A stretch of DNA of 64,000 nucleotides from Bordetella sp. FB-8 (GTDB lineage: Bacteria; Pseudomonadota; Gammaproteobacteria; Burkholderiales; Burkholderiaceae_B), in NCBI RefSeq assembly GCF_000382185.1, contig NZ_KB907784.1:4014618-4078617 (forward strand). Direction: 5' to 3'. The first letter of the stretch is position 1; each line of letters begins with the position of its first letter. Positions 1 through 9,389 of the stretch are shown in pieces. A program made the translations under genes and the position numbers. The notes beneath the pieces were generated by a model that worked only from the letters and a program-made list of their open reading frames with translations, was not told where the DNA came from and searched no databases.

Positions 1-220
1 AGCCGTAGAAAGAGACACAAAACGCATCCTCGCGCAGGACGCGGTGCATTTGCGCGAAGGCCGGGCCCAGCCAGTCGCCGGCGACGTCGCCCGCGATGCT
101 GCGGCCGGTGCGGTCCTTGTAATTGACCAGGTATGGAGGATCGGTGAGGATGAAATCAACGCTGTCAGTGGGAAAGGTCGGCATGACTTCCAAGCAGTTG
201 CCCTGGACAATGCGGCTCAT
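1..220 (-). CDS. DNA methyltransferase (adenine/cytosine-N type), N-terminal part
   Basis: The reading frame starts at the ATG at 220-218 behind an AAGGAG ribosome site and runs off the left edge, so only the first 73 residues are present. It begins MSRIVQGNCLEVMPTFP and has the catalytic motif IV DPPY near residue 30, in ILTDPPYLVNYKDRTGR. That layout, with motif IV early in the chain, fits site-specific DNA N-methyltransferases of the N6_N4_Mtase family, which methylate adenine N6 or cytosine N4 using SAM. Orphan enzymes like this are common on conjugative elements, where they can protect against host restriction. Specificity cannot be told from the fragment. Confidence 0.85.
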   Translation of the reverse strand, partial: MSRIVQGNCLEVMPTFPTDSVDFILTDPPYLVNYKDRTGRSIAGDVAGDWLGPAFAQMHRVLREDAFCVSFYG

Positions 221-537
221 GTGCGGCTCCTTGTCGTGCAGCCGCGGCAGGGAGTCTGCTTTGCGCTGCACGGGGCATGCGGGCGCTGGGCACGCAAAGC
301 GCGGTCAAGGGAGCGTGGAATACCGCAGTAAGCGCAGCGCGCGAGGATATGCCGCGAAAGCCCTTGAAAGGGGCGCGGCGGCGACAATCACTTGCGCCGC
401 CGGCGCCGCTGTCCGAGCTGGCGGGAACAGCGACGGTAGGCTCCGTGCAGTACTTGGAATGGATTGCCGTCGACCAGGCCTCGGCGCAGCCGCCAACTTC
501 AAGAGCAAAAAAAGAGCGCGCAGCGCGCGCCCGAAGC
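221..537. other. gene-free stretch between methyltransferase and radC-like gene
   Basis: No reading frame here has a credible start, ribosome site or family resemblance. The stretch contains one copy of a 49-bp element (314-362) that recurs at 11427-11475, and otherwise nothing I can name. It presumably holds the promoter for the minus-strand methyltransferase. Confidence 0.5.
314..362. repeat. 49-bp direct repeat, copy 1
   Basis: This segment, beginning CGTGGAATACCGCAGTAAGC and ending ATGCCGCGAAAGCC, matches 11427-11475 at 48 of 49 positions (the only difference is C versus A at its 22nd base). The flanks are unrelated. Both copies sit upstream of a minus-strand gene: 93 bp from the methyltransferase start here, and 169 bp from the DUF932 start for the second copy. 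Confidence 0.8.
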
Positions 538-1095
538 CTACATATGCCCTTGCTGAGCCAGCGACACGACCTGGTTGCCCGCCACGATCACGTGATCGAG
601 CAGGCGCACGTCGACCAGCTGCAGGGCTTTCTGGATCTGCCGGGTGAATTCGATGTCGGCCGAGCTGGGGCTGGCCAGGCCGCTCGGATGCGGATGCCCG
701 ATGAGAATGGCGGCCGCATTCAGCTGCAGGGCGCGTTTGACGACTTCTCGGGGATAGGCTGCGCACTGAGAAAGCGTCCCGCCGAATGGCTCTTCGTAGG
801 CGATCAGCTGCAGCTGGTTGGTCAGGTAGGCGATGCCCATTACCTCGCGCTGCATCCCGCCCAGCTTGGCCAGGAAATAATCCTTGACCTGATCGGGATG
901 ATTCAGTTGTGCGCCCCTCGGGATCGAGGCATCGATAGCACGCCGACCGGCATCCATGATCTCGATCGGCGTGGCAGGCCGAAGGCCCGCGGCATCCCGG
1001 ACGCAGAGCGCAGCATGCTCGAGCTCGCCGGCGCCAGCTGGCAGAGCAGGAACGGCAGGGGCGATCGGAAGTGCGAAAAGGGAAAGCTGCAGCAT
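538..1095 (-). CDS. radC: RadC-family (JAMM/DUF2466) protein
   Basis: A 185-residue protein with the RadC/JAMM metal-binding signature HPHPSG followed by SxxD (near residues 136-149). The more usual form is HNHPSG, so the Asn is replaced by Pro here. The N-terminal helix-hairpin-helix part of full-length RadC is replaced by a short Ala/Leu-rich segment, as in RadC-like proteins of conjugative elements and plasmids. The start at 1095 has a GGAG site 9 bp upstream. Despite the name, a role in repair is not established for the family. On mobile elements these proteins travel with replication and stability genes. Confidence 0.85.
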   Translation of the reverse strand: MLQLSLFALPIAPAVPALPAGAGELEHAALCVRDAAGLRPATPIEIMDAGRRAIDASIPRGAQLNHPDQVKDYFLAKLGGMQREVMGIAYLTNQLQLIAYEEPFGGTLSQCAAYPREVVKRALQLNAAAILIGHPHPSGLASPSSADIEFTRQIQKALQLVDVRLLDHVIVAGNQVVSLAQQGHM

Positions 1096-1487
1096 GTTGA
1101 ATTCTCCAAGTAGCCTCGGCGGGTTTGCCGAATGGCCACCAGGCCCTGCCCGCAGCGCAAGCAGTCAGGGGGCCGAGCATTCGGCCGGTGCAGCCGCAAG
1201 CCGCCAGGCGCAGCCCTTGACGGCGAGAACGGGCAGGTACGATTGGAGAAAGACGGCAAACCCAACCCCCTCCCCTGGCGTTGGGTTCTCATACGGCAAA
1301 GCTGCCAACATAGGTTGTAAACAGGCACGTAGAGCGCGCCTGTAGGCACCAATTCGTGGAAAAATAAATTCCGAATCGAGTGTGCTACTCAAAACATGGG
1401 TGGCAGAAACCGACCCACAAGGGACAGTCGAGTCACCAGAAAGCGGACGTTCAACGCACTCGACCGGGAGATATACCGTTAAAAGAG
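1096..1487. other. gene-free stretch upstream of radC-like gene
   Basis: No convincing gene on either strand. It contains an inverted repeat AACCCAAC...GTTGGGTT (about 1259-1287, 13-base loop) with no T-run on either side, so I do not call it a terminator. The radC-like promoter should lie here. Confidence 0.4.
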
Positions 1488-2330
1488 TCAATCCGTAGCA
1501 ACGACGCTCGGCTCCGCAATCTTCGTGCGCCGCTTTGTTGCTAGTCGCTTAGTGCTCCATTGCACAAGCATCGCTAAGACAGCCGCCTCCGCGAACGCCA
1601 CGAGTGGCCGCTGGTAAAGCAGTGAGAACGAAAGCAGCAAACAAAATGCGGCAAACGAGAACCTTCCAAGCACCATGCCTCGAAGCAGCGAGATTACAAA
1701 GGCTGGCCCATGTGCGCGGTGAGACGACACCGATAAAACGATTCCGAGAAGTGGAAATACCGCCAGCAGACCGCTCCAGGCGGGGCCTGCCCATCCAGAT
1801 AACGAGGTGACTAGTACCGTCAGCACAGCGCCGGCAACCATCCTGCCTATCAGGTCGGACTGTGTAAGCGGTGCGCCAGCTGCGACCGCCGAGCTGCGTG
1901 GCAAGAACGACTGGCCGAAGCACACAGCAGCGAGGGCGGCGGTTGCGGCCCACACCGGCGAAGTTGGCATCATTGATAGGCCATACGCGGATATAAACCA
2001 TGCGATAAGCCCGACTGCTAGCGCAACCGGCCATGTACGCGAGCGGCAGGTCCATGCATATGCAAAATTGAATGCTTCTGACGCGAGGATCGCGGAGAGG
2101 GAAAGTGTGGCAGCACGCGCGCCGAAGACCGGGCCATGCGCAAGAACAAGAATGAACAGAATCGGACCTGCTACCACCGGCAGTCCAGCCAACCAGCCCG
2201 CAATCGATGGCCCCCACCATTTACCCGACATTGAAACGACAAGCAAGAACAGCGGGACAAGCGTTAGTTTGAGCGCGAGCATGCCGAAATCGAGCGGATT
2301 TAAAGTGGGATCATACCCTCGTCCCCCCAT
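1488..2330 (-). CDS. multi-pass membrane protein of unknown function
   Basis: A 280-residue, very hydrophobic protein with about eight predicted membrane segments. They begin at LALKLTLVPLFLLVVSMSGKW and include a Gly/Pro-rich stretch, WWGPSIAGWLAGLPVVAGPI. The end is basic and soluble. I chose the ATG at 2330 because CAGGAG lies 10 bp upstream; the next ATG (2282) has no ribosome site. It follows the RND pump gene by 221 bp on the same strand, so it may be the last gene of the metal-efflux locus, but I do not recognise the family. Confidence 0.6.
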   Translation of the reverse strand: MGGRGYDPTLNPLDFGMLALKLTLVPLFLLVVSMSGKWWGPSIAGWLAGLPVVAGPILFILVLAHGPVFGARAATLSLSAILASEAFNFAYAWTCRSRTWPVALAVGLIAWFISAYGLSMMPTSPVWAATAALAAVCFGQSFLPRSSAVAAGAPLTQSDLIGRMVAGAVLTVLVTSLSGWAGPAWSGLLAVFPLLGIVLSVSSHRAHGPAFVISLLRGMVLGRFSFAAFCLLLSFSLLYQRPLVAFAEAAVLAMLVQWSTKRLATKRRTKIAEPSVVATD

Positions 2331-2551
2331 ATCACGGCTCCTGATTCTGTCTGGGTCACTGCATCGCCGAACTGCTGTTATTCGCACACCACGACGAAGG
2401 ACGGTTTGTGGCCGCACTCCGACCGATGAGGCCGGCTCGAAGCGCTTCGCCGCGGAAAGGTCGCTGTCCGGCAGTTTCCTGCCAATGACTCGTTTACACA
2501 AAATTCTGCGCACTCCCGCAGCCGGCGCTCCAGCTCAACCGCGGGATGAAA

Positions 2552-5500
2552 TCACGACGCAGTAGCTTGTGTCGCCGCACCCTCACATTGCTCTGCCGCC
2601 TCGAACCGCACGAAGCGCAGCGCCAACGTCGGCAGCACCAGCAGAGTCAGCGAGGTCGAGCTGAACAGGCCGCCAAGGATTACGATGGCCATCGGCCCTT
2701 CGATCTCCTGCCCCGGAAGATGTGCGCCGATTGCCAGAGGGAGCAAGCCCAGCGCCGTGACCGAGGCAGTCATCAGGATCGGTGTCAGTCGGTTCATCGC
2801 TCCAAGCTGCGCCGTCTCCCAGGACCAGGGCAGACCATCCTCGGCTACCAGCGACCGATAGTGCGACAACAGCATGATGGCGTTGCGCAGGGTGATGCCG
2901 AAGACCGTCACGAAGCCGACCGCCGCGCCCAACGAGACCGGCAGCCGCGCGAGCCAGATCGCGGCGACCCCGCCCACCAGTGCGAAGGGAAGGTTGACCG
3001 CCAGAAGCGCCACCGTCCGCCCGTCGCGCAGCGCGATAAACAGCAGGCCCAGAATTGCTGCCAGCGCCAAGGCAAAGTCCAGTGCCAGTTGCAGCCTAGC
3101 CTGCCCCGATGCCGCCGCCGTTCCGCCGATGCGCAGGTATTCGCCAGACGCTAAGGGCAGGCCAGCGAGCCTACGGCGAGCTCGCGTCACGAACTGCCCG
3201 GCGCTGCCGCTGACGTTGGCGGTAACGAGCTGCACGCGTTGGGCACCGCGGTGCAGGATAAGCGACTGGCCGGAGCGCTCACGGATCCGCGCCAGCGCGC
3301 CCAGCAATACCACCGTGCCGTCGCGGTTGACCAGCGGCACCTTGGCGATCGCTGTCGGATCCGAGCGCAGGGCGGGCGGAAGCACCACCACGATGGGCAG
3401 CGATGCCCCCGCCGTGTAGACTCGGCCAACCGTGCGGCCGCTATAGCACGTCTGGATGGCATTCAGGACCTCCGCCGGAGTGAATCCGTATCGCGTCAGC
3501 TCCTCGCGATCAAGGACGATCGAGAGTTCCGGGGTGCCCGGCGGTGCCTGGATACGCACCCCAGCTGCCCCGGGAACCTGACTCAGGGCGTCGGCGACGT
3601 TCCGGGCATCGTCGTTCAACGCGGAGAGACTGCGGCCGTAGATCGTCACCACCACGGGGGCGGTTACACCGGAAAGCGTCTCATGGATTCGTTCAGTCAG
3701 GAAGGTGTTCGCCCACCAGCGCACCCCCGGCGCGCCTCGGACAGCCTCCAGAATACGGCGCTCGGCGACTGCGCTATTGGCGTTGCCCTTGCCCGACAGG
3801 CTGACATCGATTTCCGCCTTATTGGTCAGGGCGTTGCCGTTGGAGAGGTGGGCGCGGCCGGCGTGCATCACCGCATCGCCCACCTCGGGCATGCGCTGCA
3901 TGATTGCGACTGCCCGCTCGCCTATGCGCATGGTTGTAGCCAGCGACGTGCCCGGCGCCGTCTGAAAATGCACGATCAGGTCGTTCTCGTTGAAGCGCGG
4001 CAGGAAGCTGGTGCGCAGCAGCGGCACACTGGCCAAGCCGCCGACCACCAGGATGCCCACCAGTGCCCAGACCGGACGGGGGCGCCGGTGCACGGCGGCC
4101 AGCAGATGGCCGTAGGTACGCTTGGCGGCGGCGACCACCGGCGGATCGGCCGGGTCCAGTCGGCTGTGGCCGAGCAGGAGCATAGCCAATGCCGGGGTGA
4201 CTGTGAGCGCGACCGCAAGCGACGACAGGATGGCGAAGATGTAGGCCAGTGCCAGTGGACCGAACAGACGCCCGGCCACGCCCGTCAGGCGCAGGATAGG
4301 CAGGAACACGATGACCACCGAGAAAGTCGCGAAGATCACCGCCTTGCGCACTTCCATGGTCGCGCGCAGCATGACCTCGGCAATCGGTCGCGGCTGCGCC
4401 AGGGCGCGATTCTCGCGCAGGCGACGATGGATGTTCTCCACCCCCACCACCGCGTCGTCCACCACTTCGCCCAGGGCGATCGCGAGCCCCCCGAGCGATA
4501 GCGTGTTCAGGCTGAAACCGAAGTGGTCCAGGATCAGCGCTGCGGCGAGAAGCGACAAGGGAATCGCGGCGAACGAGACAATCGCCGTGCGCCAGTTGCG
4601 CAGTGAGAGGTACAGCACCAGGACGATCAGCACTGCGCCGATGGAAAGCGAGTTGCGCACATCGCGCAGAGCGGTGTCGATGAACGAGGCCGGACGTAGC
4701 CCGTTGGGCTGGACCTTGATGCCGTCGCGCTTGAGCGCGGGTGCCAGGGTCGCGAGCGCTCGGTCGAGCCCTCGCGTGACGGCTAGGGTATTGGCGCCGT
4801 ACTGGGAGCCCACGACCAGAACCAGGCCGGGCCTGGTGCCCACCAACGCCCCGCCGATGGCCGGCGGCGGCGCCGCAACGATGTGCGCGACCGCGCCCAG
4901 GGTCAGGCTCTGGTGAGCACGACGCAGCAGCAGGCTGTTGGCCAATGCTGCAGGACTCGTCGCCTGGCCATCGCTCATCAGGAAGAGCTGCTGGTTGGGC
5001 GTATTGACAACGCCGGCGCCGCGCACCCCGCTCGACTCGGCGGCCGCCGTAGTCAGTTGGTTGAGACCGATGTGCAGCGCAACAAGCTTGTCCGGATCGA
5101 ACTGAGCCTGGAACTGTTCGGGCCGCGCGCCGAAGATCACCACCTTGGACACGCCCGGCACGGCGAGCAGGGCCGGGCGGACGGTCCAGCGCGCGATCTG
5201 GGTCAATTGCATCAGCGACAGCTTGGTTGAGGACAGCCCGATGGCCTGCGCCACGCCGGTGGACGACTGCAGCGGTGCGACCACCGGCGTCGCCCCGGGA
5301 GGCAGCGTAGGCGTGAGCGGCGCCATGCGCTGCGCCACGAGCTGCTGGTCGCGGTACACATCGGTGCGACCGCCGAACACCGCTGTCACCACCGACAGTC
5401 CCTCCATGGACTGCGAACGCAGGTGCGCCAGCCCTGGAATGCCGTTGACGGCGTCCTCGACCGGCGTGCTGACCAACGCCTCGATCTGTCGGGGCGCCAG

Positions 5501-5668
5501 CCCGGCGGCGTTGGTCACGACGGTGACCGTGGGCTGGCCGAACTCCGGAAAGACGTCATAAGGCGCATGGATCACCGCGACGACGCCCAGTAGCGATAGC
5601 CCGAGTGCCGCGAACAGGACCAGCCAGCGAAGGCGCAGGCAAAACTCGACGATTGCACGCATCATCAT
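2552..5668 (-). CDS. HME-RND heavy-metal efflux permease (CzcA/CusA family)
   Basis: This 1038-residue inner-membrane pump is close to the usual length of CzcA/CusA proteins. It has the first membrane helix at 10-32, the large periplasmic loop with DVFPEFGQPTVTV, and a second half that repeats the fold. The intramembrane proton-relay region reads ALGEVVDDAVVGVENIHRRL, with acidic residues where HME pumps carry them. Start at 5668 with GAAGGGGA just upstream. Only 6 bp separate it from the adaptor gene, so adaptor, pump and outer-membrane factor form one tripartite exporter. The ion (Cu/Ag, Zn/Cd/Co or other) cannot be decided from sequence. Confidence 0.92.
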   Translation of the reverse strand: MMMRAIVEFCLRLRWLVLFAALGLSLLGVVAVIHAPYDVFPEFGQPTVTVVTNAAGLAPRQIEALVSTPVEDAVNGIPGLAHLRSQSMEGLSVVTAVFGGRTDVYRDQQLVAQRMAPLTPTLPPGATPVVAPLQSSTGVAQAIGLSSTKLSLMQLTQIARWTVRPALLAVPGVSKVVIFGARPEQFQAQFDPDKLVALHIGLNQLTTAAAESSGVRGAGVVNTPNQQLFLMSDGQATSPAALANSLLLRRAHQSLTLGAVAHIVAAPPPAIGGALVGTRPGLVLVVGSQYGANTLAVTRGLDRALATLAPALKRDGIKVQPNGLRPASFIDTALRDVRNSLSIGAVLIVLVLYLSLRNWRTAIVSFAAIPLSLLAAALILDHFGFSLNTLSLGGLAIALGEVVDDAVVGVENIHRRLRENRALAQPRPIAEVMLRATMEVRKAVIFATFSVVIVFLPILRLTGVAGRLFGPLALAYIFAILSSLAVALTVTPALAMLLLGHSRLDPADPPVVAAAKRTYGHLLAAVHRRPRPVWALVGILVVGGLASVPLLRTSFLPRFNENDLIVHFQTAPGTSLATTMRIGERAVAIMQRMPEVGDAVMHAGRAHLSNGNALTNKAEIDVSLSGKGNANSAVAERRILEAVRGAPGVRWWANTFLTERIHETLSGVTAPVVVTIYGRSLSALNDDARNVADALSQVPGAAGVRIQAPPGTPELSIVLDREELTRYGFTPAEVLNAIQTCYSGRTVGRVYTAGASLPIVVVLPPALRSDPTAIAKVPLVNRDGTVVLLGALARIRERSGQSLILHRGAQRVQLVTANVSGSAGQFVTRARRRLAGLPLASGEYLRIGGTAAASGQARLQLALDFALALAAILGLLFIALRDGRTVALLAVNLPFALVGGVAAIWLARLPVSLGAAVGFVTVFGITLRNAIMLLSHYRSLVAEDGLPWSWETAQLGAMNRLTPILMTASVTALGLLPLAIGAHLPGQEIEGPMAIVILGGLFSSTSLTLLVLPTLALRFVRFEAAEQCEGAATQATAS

Positions 5669-5674
5669 TCCCCT

Positions 5675-6685
5675 TCAATCGTCGTCATCATCTTCAGGCT
5701 TGGCCGCCTTGGCCTTCGCCACTGGTGGCGATTGCGACGCCGAGAACACCAGCGCCGTGCCGACGACCACGATGCGCTGTCCGGGCCGCAGCGCTTCATC
5801 TTCACCTCCCGCCACGAAATACCCCTGCCGTGTGCGCGCCGAGCTAGGCACCGCGACTGGAATGAACGTGCCGGCGCCGCTCTGGCGGTACACCAGTGCC
5901 TGCCCGTCATGCCAGACCACGGAAGCCGCGGGAACCAGCACCCCGGCAATTGTCCCCGGCCCGCTCAGAGCGACTGTGAGCGGCGTACCGATCGGCGCGG
6001 AATCCTGGGCCGCCATTAGGTAGTACAGACTGGGGCCTGCCACCCCCCCGGCGGCGCGCGGAGCGCGGCCGATCAGGCGCAGGGTCACGCGCTTGCCGTC
6101 AGGCGTCGATGCCGGGGGGGAAGTCGATACGGACGGCAGCGACTGCCCGAGCGGTAGACTCACCTCAACGAGCTGCTGGGTGCCGCTCCCCAGTTGCGGC
6201 AGCGGCTCCGCTGCGGAGGCTGCGGCCGCCCCGAGCGTGGCGCCCCAGTCGGTGCGGCCGCGCGCCAAAAGTGCGCCCAGTTGCGCTTGCGCGCTGACTT
6301 GAGTAGCCTGGGCGACCTGCAGTCGCGATTGCGCAGTCTGGAAGGCAGCCTGCGAGATGTTGTGCTGGGTGCCGTACAGATCGGCGGCGCGCGCCGCTTC
6401 GCTGCGCGCCAGCGCTGTCGCCGCCTGTGCCGCCATGAGCTTACCGCGCGCAGCGGCGATCTGCGCCGACAGGGTGATCAGCGAACTGGGGTCGAGGACG
6501 ATGCCAAAGGCTGTTGTCCGCGGTGCGCGTTCGACCTGCCGCAGCGCGACGGTGCGAATCCCACCTGCCGAGAGCGCCTTGGCGTCGAGGGTGACGGTGG
6601 CGAGTTGCCCCGCGCCAGCAGTGCTCGCGGCGGCGATGGCGGCGACCGCAATTGCGGCACACTTAAGAAATGTCCTATGCATCAT
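5675..6685 (-). CDS. RND periplasmic adaptor (membrane fusion protein)
   Basis: A 336-residue adaptor with an N-terminal signal peptide (basic start, then an Ala-rich hydrophobic core ending near TAGAG). It has a central Ala/Gln-rich coiled-coil hairpin (about residues 85-145) and beta-rich barrel segments. The tail is acidic (EDDDDD), which might bind metal. No CusF-like or Met-rich N-terminal domain is seen. Its ATG overlaps the stop of the outer-membrane factor gene (ATGA), so the two are translationally coupled. It links the pump to the outer-membrane channel in the periplasm. Confidence 0.88.
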   Translation of the reverse strand: MMHRTFLKCAAIAVAAIAAASTAGAGQLATVTLDAKALSAGGIRTVALRQVERAPRTTAFGIVLDPSSLITLSAQIAAARGKLMAAQAATALARSEAARAADLYGTQHNISQAAFQTAQSRLQVAQATQVSAQAQLGALLARGRTDWGATLGAAAASAAEPLPQLGSGTQQLVEVSLPLGQSLPSVSTSPPASTPDGKRVTLRLIGRAPRAAGGVAGPSLYYLMAAQDSAPIGTPLTVALSGPGTIAGVLVPAASVVWHDGQALVYRQSGAGTFIPVAVPSSARTRQGYFVAGGEDEALRPGQRIVVVGTALVFSASQSPPVAKAKAAKPEDDDDD

Positions 6686-8049
6686 TGGCTCCGGTTAGCA
6701 ACCAGGAAGGGGTGATAGAGCGCCGCTTCGAGCTGACCGAGTGCCTGGCGCTCGTGCACCGCCGCTGACAGCGCGCCTTGCTGCGCCTGCACGTCGTCCA
6801 GTTCGGCGCCGAGCAGCCGCAGGCGGCCTATCTGGCCTGCGGCGAAGGCGCTGCGCTGCCGGTTGAGCGCATCTGCGGCCGCGGTGCTCAGTCGTCGCGC
6901 GCTGATCCGCTCGGATTCGCTGGCATGCCAATCCGTGCGGGCCTGATCGATCTGCGCCAGCACCTTGGTTTGAGTCGCGAGAAACTCCTCCTCGGCAACG
7001 CGCCGGGCTGCACGGGCCTGAGCAATCGGGCCCTGGTTCTGGTTGAAGACGGGCAGTGGCAGGGAAAACGACACAATGAACTTGTTGTCGCCCTGGTCGT
7101 AGTGGTAGCCGGGACCGATGTCGATCGCGGGGTACTGCTGCGCGACAGCCAGGCGCAACGCTGCCTCCGCTGCAGCGTAATGCGCAAGGGCGGCGAGTAC
7201 GTCGGGACGTGAAGTGAGCGCGGAGTGAACCAAAGACTCGAGGCGGCCCGGCTGCCGTGGATGGATAATCCCCCGCATGTCGAGGTCAACGCCGTCAAGC
7301 GCCGCTATCGGCAGGCCCAGCGCCGCGGCCAGGGCGGAGCGCGCTAGCCGACTGGCGCGCCGATCCGAGGCGAGTTGCAGTTCGGCCTGATTGAACGCGA
7401 GTGTCGCGGTCGTCAACGTCGCCGCCGAGACCATCCCCGCCTGGTAGCGTTGCGTGACCGCGTCGCGATAACGGTCCGCGAGGGAGACCCGCTGGGCGGC
7501 GAGCGTCGCAGCTTGCTGCGCGGACCACAGGTCGAGCATCGCCGAGCGGACCTGATCGCGCAGTTGCCAGGCGGTGACATCTATGGCCTGTCGCGCTTGC
7601 TCGGTCCGGGCGCGCGCCTGGGCGATGCGCGCCGGACGAGCGCCGTAGGACTGGATCAGGAAGGTGACGACGGGACCGACCGTCCACGGTGGGGCAGTGG
7701 TCGTCGCATCATAGGTCGGTGCGAGCTGCAAGGTCGGGTTGGGCAGCGCCGCAGCCGTAGTTTCGCCACCCTGGGCCTCATGCAGCTTGGCCGCGGCCAA
7801 GGGCATGTCGGGCCGTTCGTAGACGGCCACCAGAGACAAGGTGCCGATATTCCAGCGCGGCGATCCGCCTTGGTGCAGTTGGGCCGCGAGAAAGCGCAGC
7901 AAACGGGGATCGAACAGGGTGCGCCGAGTCAACTCCCGCGCTGTCTGATCTGGATGGATGGGTTGCGGTGTATAGCTCGCACATCCGGCAAGCAGCGCGG
8001 AAACGAGCAAAGCGGCCGGCAGACAGGTCTTCATCGCGTCGTGTCGCAT
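6682..8049 (-). CDS. TolC-family outer-membrane efflux lipoprotein (CzcC/CusC type)
   Basis: A 455-residue protein with a lipoprotein signal (LLVSALLAGCAS, lipidated Cys near residue 23) and two long alpha-helical repeats typical of outer-membrane efflux proteins. Examples are RARTEQARQAIDVTAWQLRD in the first repeat and the QARAARRVAEEEF helix in the second. It forms the exit channel for the RND pump encoded next to it. An in-frame ATG at 8034 is an alternative start and would still leave a complete signal peptide. It lies 35 bp after the sensor kinase gene on the same strand, so regulators and exporter may be one operon. Confidence 0.88.
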   Translation of the reverse strand: MRHDAMKTCLPAALLVSALLAGCASYTPQPIHPDQTARELTRRTLFDPRLLRFLAAQLHQGGSPRWNIGTLSLVAVYERPDMPLAAAKLHEAQGGETTAAALPNPTLQLAPTYDATTTAPPWTVGPVVTFLIQSYGARPARIAQARARTEQARQAIDVTAWQLRDQVRSAMLDLWSAQQAATLAAQRVSLADRYRDAVTQRYQAGMVSAATLTTATLAFNQAELQLASDRRASRLARSALAAALGLPIAALDGVDLDMRGIIHPRQPGRLESLVHSALTSRPDVLAALAHYAAAEAALRLAVAQQYPAIDIGPGYHYDQGDNKFIVSFSLPLPVFNQNQGPIAQARAARRVAEEEFLATQTKVLAQIDQARTDWHASESERISARRLSTAAADALNRQRSAFAAGQIGRLRLLGAELDDVQAQQGALSAAVHERQALGQLEAALYHPFLVANRSQ

Positions 8050-8084
8050 GAGTAAAAGCTCTCATGCTAGGAACGCGCATGTCG

Positions 8085-9389
8085 TCAATTTGTCGTTGGC
8101 CTGGCCTCGTTGCCGTTGCGCCTGTCGTTGCGAAGATGCAGATCCAGCCGCACCTGCAGTTCGCCTGCTTCGCTGTGCATATACTCAAGCGACCAGCCGA
8201 GTCGCTCGCACAGCTGCCGTACCAGATACAGCCCAAGCCCGGCACCGAGGACGCGACCGCCCTCGGCGAGGGCCAGCGAGCGGTACAAGCGGGCCACGGT
8301 AGCGGCGTCAAGTGCCTCGCCTCGACTATCGATGAAGAACACGCCGTCACGCAGCGCAATCTCCAGACGGCCAGCCGGGGTGTGCTCGATGGCGTTGCGC
8401 ACCAGATTGCCGAAAATCATCGCGGCCACTGCGGGCGCAACCCGTACCGCAGCCGGCTCGATCGCGCCGACTAGAAGCGTCAGCGGCCGCCCCTCGAGCA
8501 GGGGCCGGTAATCGATGATCAAATCGGGCAACCATGCTTCAAGCGCCAAGGGCGCCACTGCGGCGGGGGGCGAAGGTTCTTTGGCAAGCTGCAGCAGGGC
8601 CGCTAGCGTTTCCTGCATCACCTGGGCCGTGAGGCAGATGCGATGCAGCGCTCGCCGGCCATCGCCGCCGAGCGGCTCGGACTCAAGCACCTGCGCGGCA
8701 CCCGCGATCACCGAGATTGGGGTACGCAGTTCGTGGCTCGCAGTGTCGATGAATTCGCGCTCGCGCAACACGAAGCCGTCCAGGCGCTGCAGAAAGCCGT
8801 TGACGGCGGTCTCTAGTGCCTGGATCTCCTGCAGCCGGTACCCAGGCGCTAAACGCGCCTCGCGGTGGGACGGATCGAGCGCGTGCACGGAATCGACCAG
8901 GCGTGAGACCGGACGCAGCAACCGACCAGCGAACCACCATGTGGCAGCCATTAGCAGGCCCAGCCCGGCCGCGACGATCGCGTCGAGCAGGTAGGCTAGG
9001 CGGCGCTCCTGCGCCCGCTGCGCAGAAATATCGATCAGCGCGGCCATGCGATGGCCCTGCACGTCCCGCACCAGTACCGCGAAGGGCAGGTTCTCCGGGT
9101 CGATGTCGTCGTACAGGCCCGGACCAAGACGGCGCACCTCAGCCGGCAGGCTTCGTGCGGCCTGCGAGTCCAGGTCGATCAGGCGCACCTTCGGTGGCTT
9201 CAGGTCGCCGGCCGGGAGGTGGGCGGCTCTCAGGTCGCGCACCATCACATCGCCGAGCAGGCTCATCCACACCAAGCGCTCGTGGCGGTCGTTCAGGAAC
9301 GTGCCGACGGCGATCAAAGCCGCGCTCAGGACCGCCGCATATAGCAGCAGTCCGACGGTAATGCGGGCGCGCAGGCTATTCGTCTTCAC
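8085..9389 (-). CDS. sensor histidine kinase of the metal-efflux locus
   Basis: I place the start at the GTG at 9389, giving 434 residues that begin VKTNSLRARITVGLLLYAAV; it overlaps the end of the response regulator by 14 bp. Two membrane helices (about 11-31 and 155-175) flank a periplasmic sensor of about 120 residues. A HAMP-like linker and the phospho-acceptor box ASHELRTP follow. The ATP-binding domain has the N box NLVRNAIEHTP and a glycine-rich lid, LGAGLGLYLV, but the usual DxGxG box is degenerate (IDSRGE). It probably senses periplasmic metal and phosphorylates the adjacent regulator. Confidence 0.88.
   Translation of the reverse strand: MKTNSLRARITVGLLLYAAVLSAALIAVGTFLNDRHERLVWMSLLGDVMVRDLRAAHLPAGDLKPPKVRLIDLDSQAARSLPAEVRRLGPGLYDDIDPENLPFAVLVRDVQGHRMAALIDISAQRAQERRLAYLLDAIVAAGLGLLMAATWWFAGRLLRPVSRLVDSVHALDPSHREARLAPGYRLQEIQALETAVNGFLQRLDGFVLREREFIDTASHELRTPISVIAGAAQVLESEPLGGDGRRALHRICLTAQVMQETLAALLQLAKEPSPPAAVAPLALEAWLPDLIIDYRPLLEGRPLTLLVGAIEPAAVRVAPAVAAMIFGNLVRNAIEHTPAGRLEIALRDGVFFIDSRGEALDAATVARLYRSLALAEGGRVLGAGLGLYLVRQLCERLGWSLEYMHSEAGELQVRLDLHLRNDRRNGNEARPTTN

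Noticed and set aside
1259..1287. Inverted repeat AACCCAAC/GTTGGGTT as a terminator
   Set aside because: No T-run follows on either strand and no gene ends next to it.
3239..4501. Long plus-strand frames opposite the RND pump, and similar long frames opposite rlmB, the symporter, mmsA, dnaE2 and the ATPase
   Set aside because: They mirror the codon pattern of strongly supported genes on the other strand, are Arg/Ala/Gly-rich and have no domain features.
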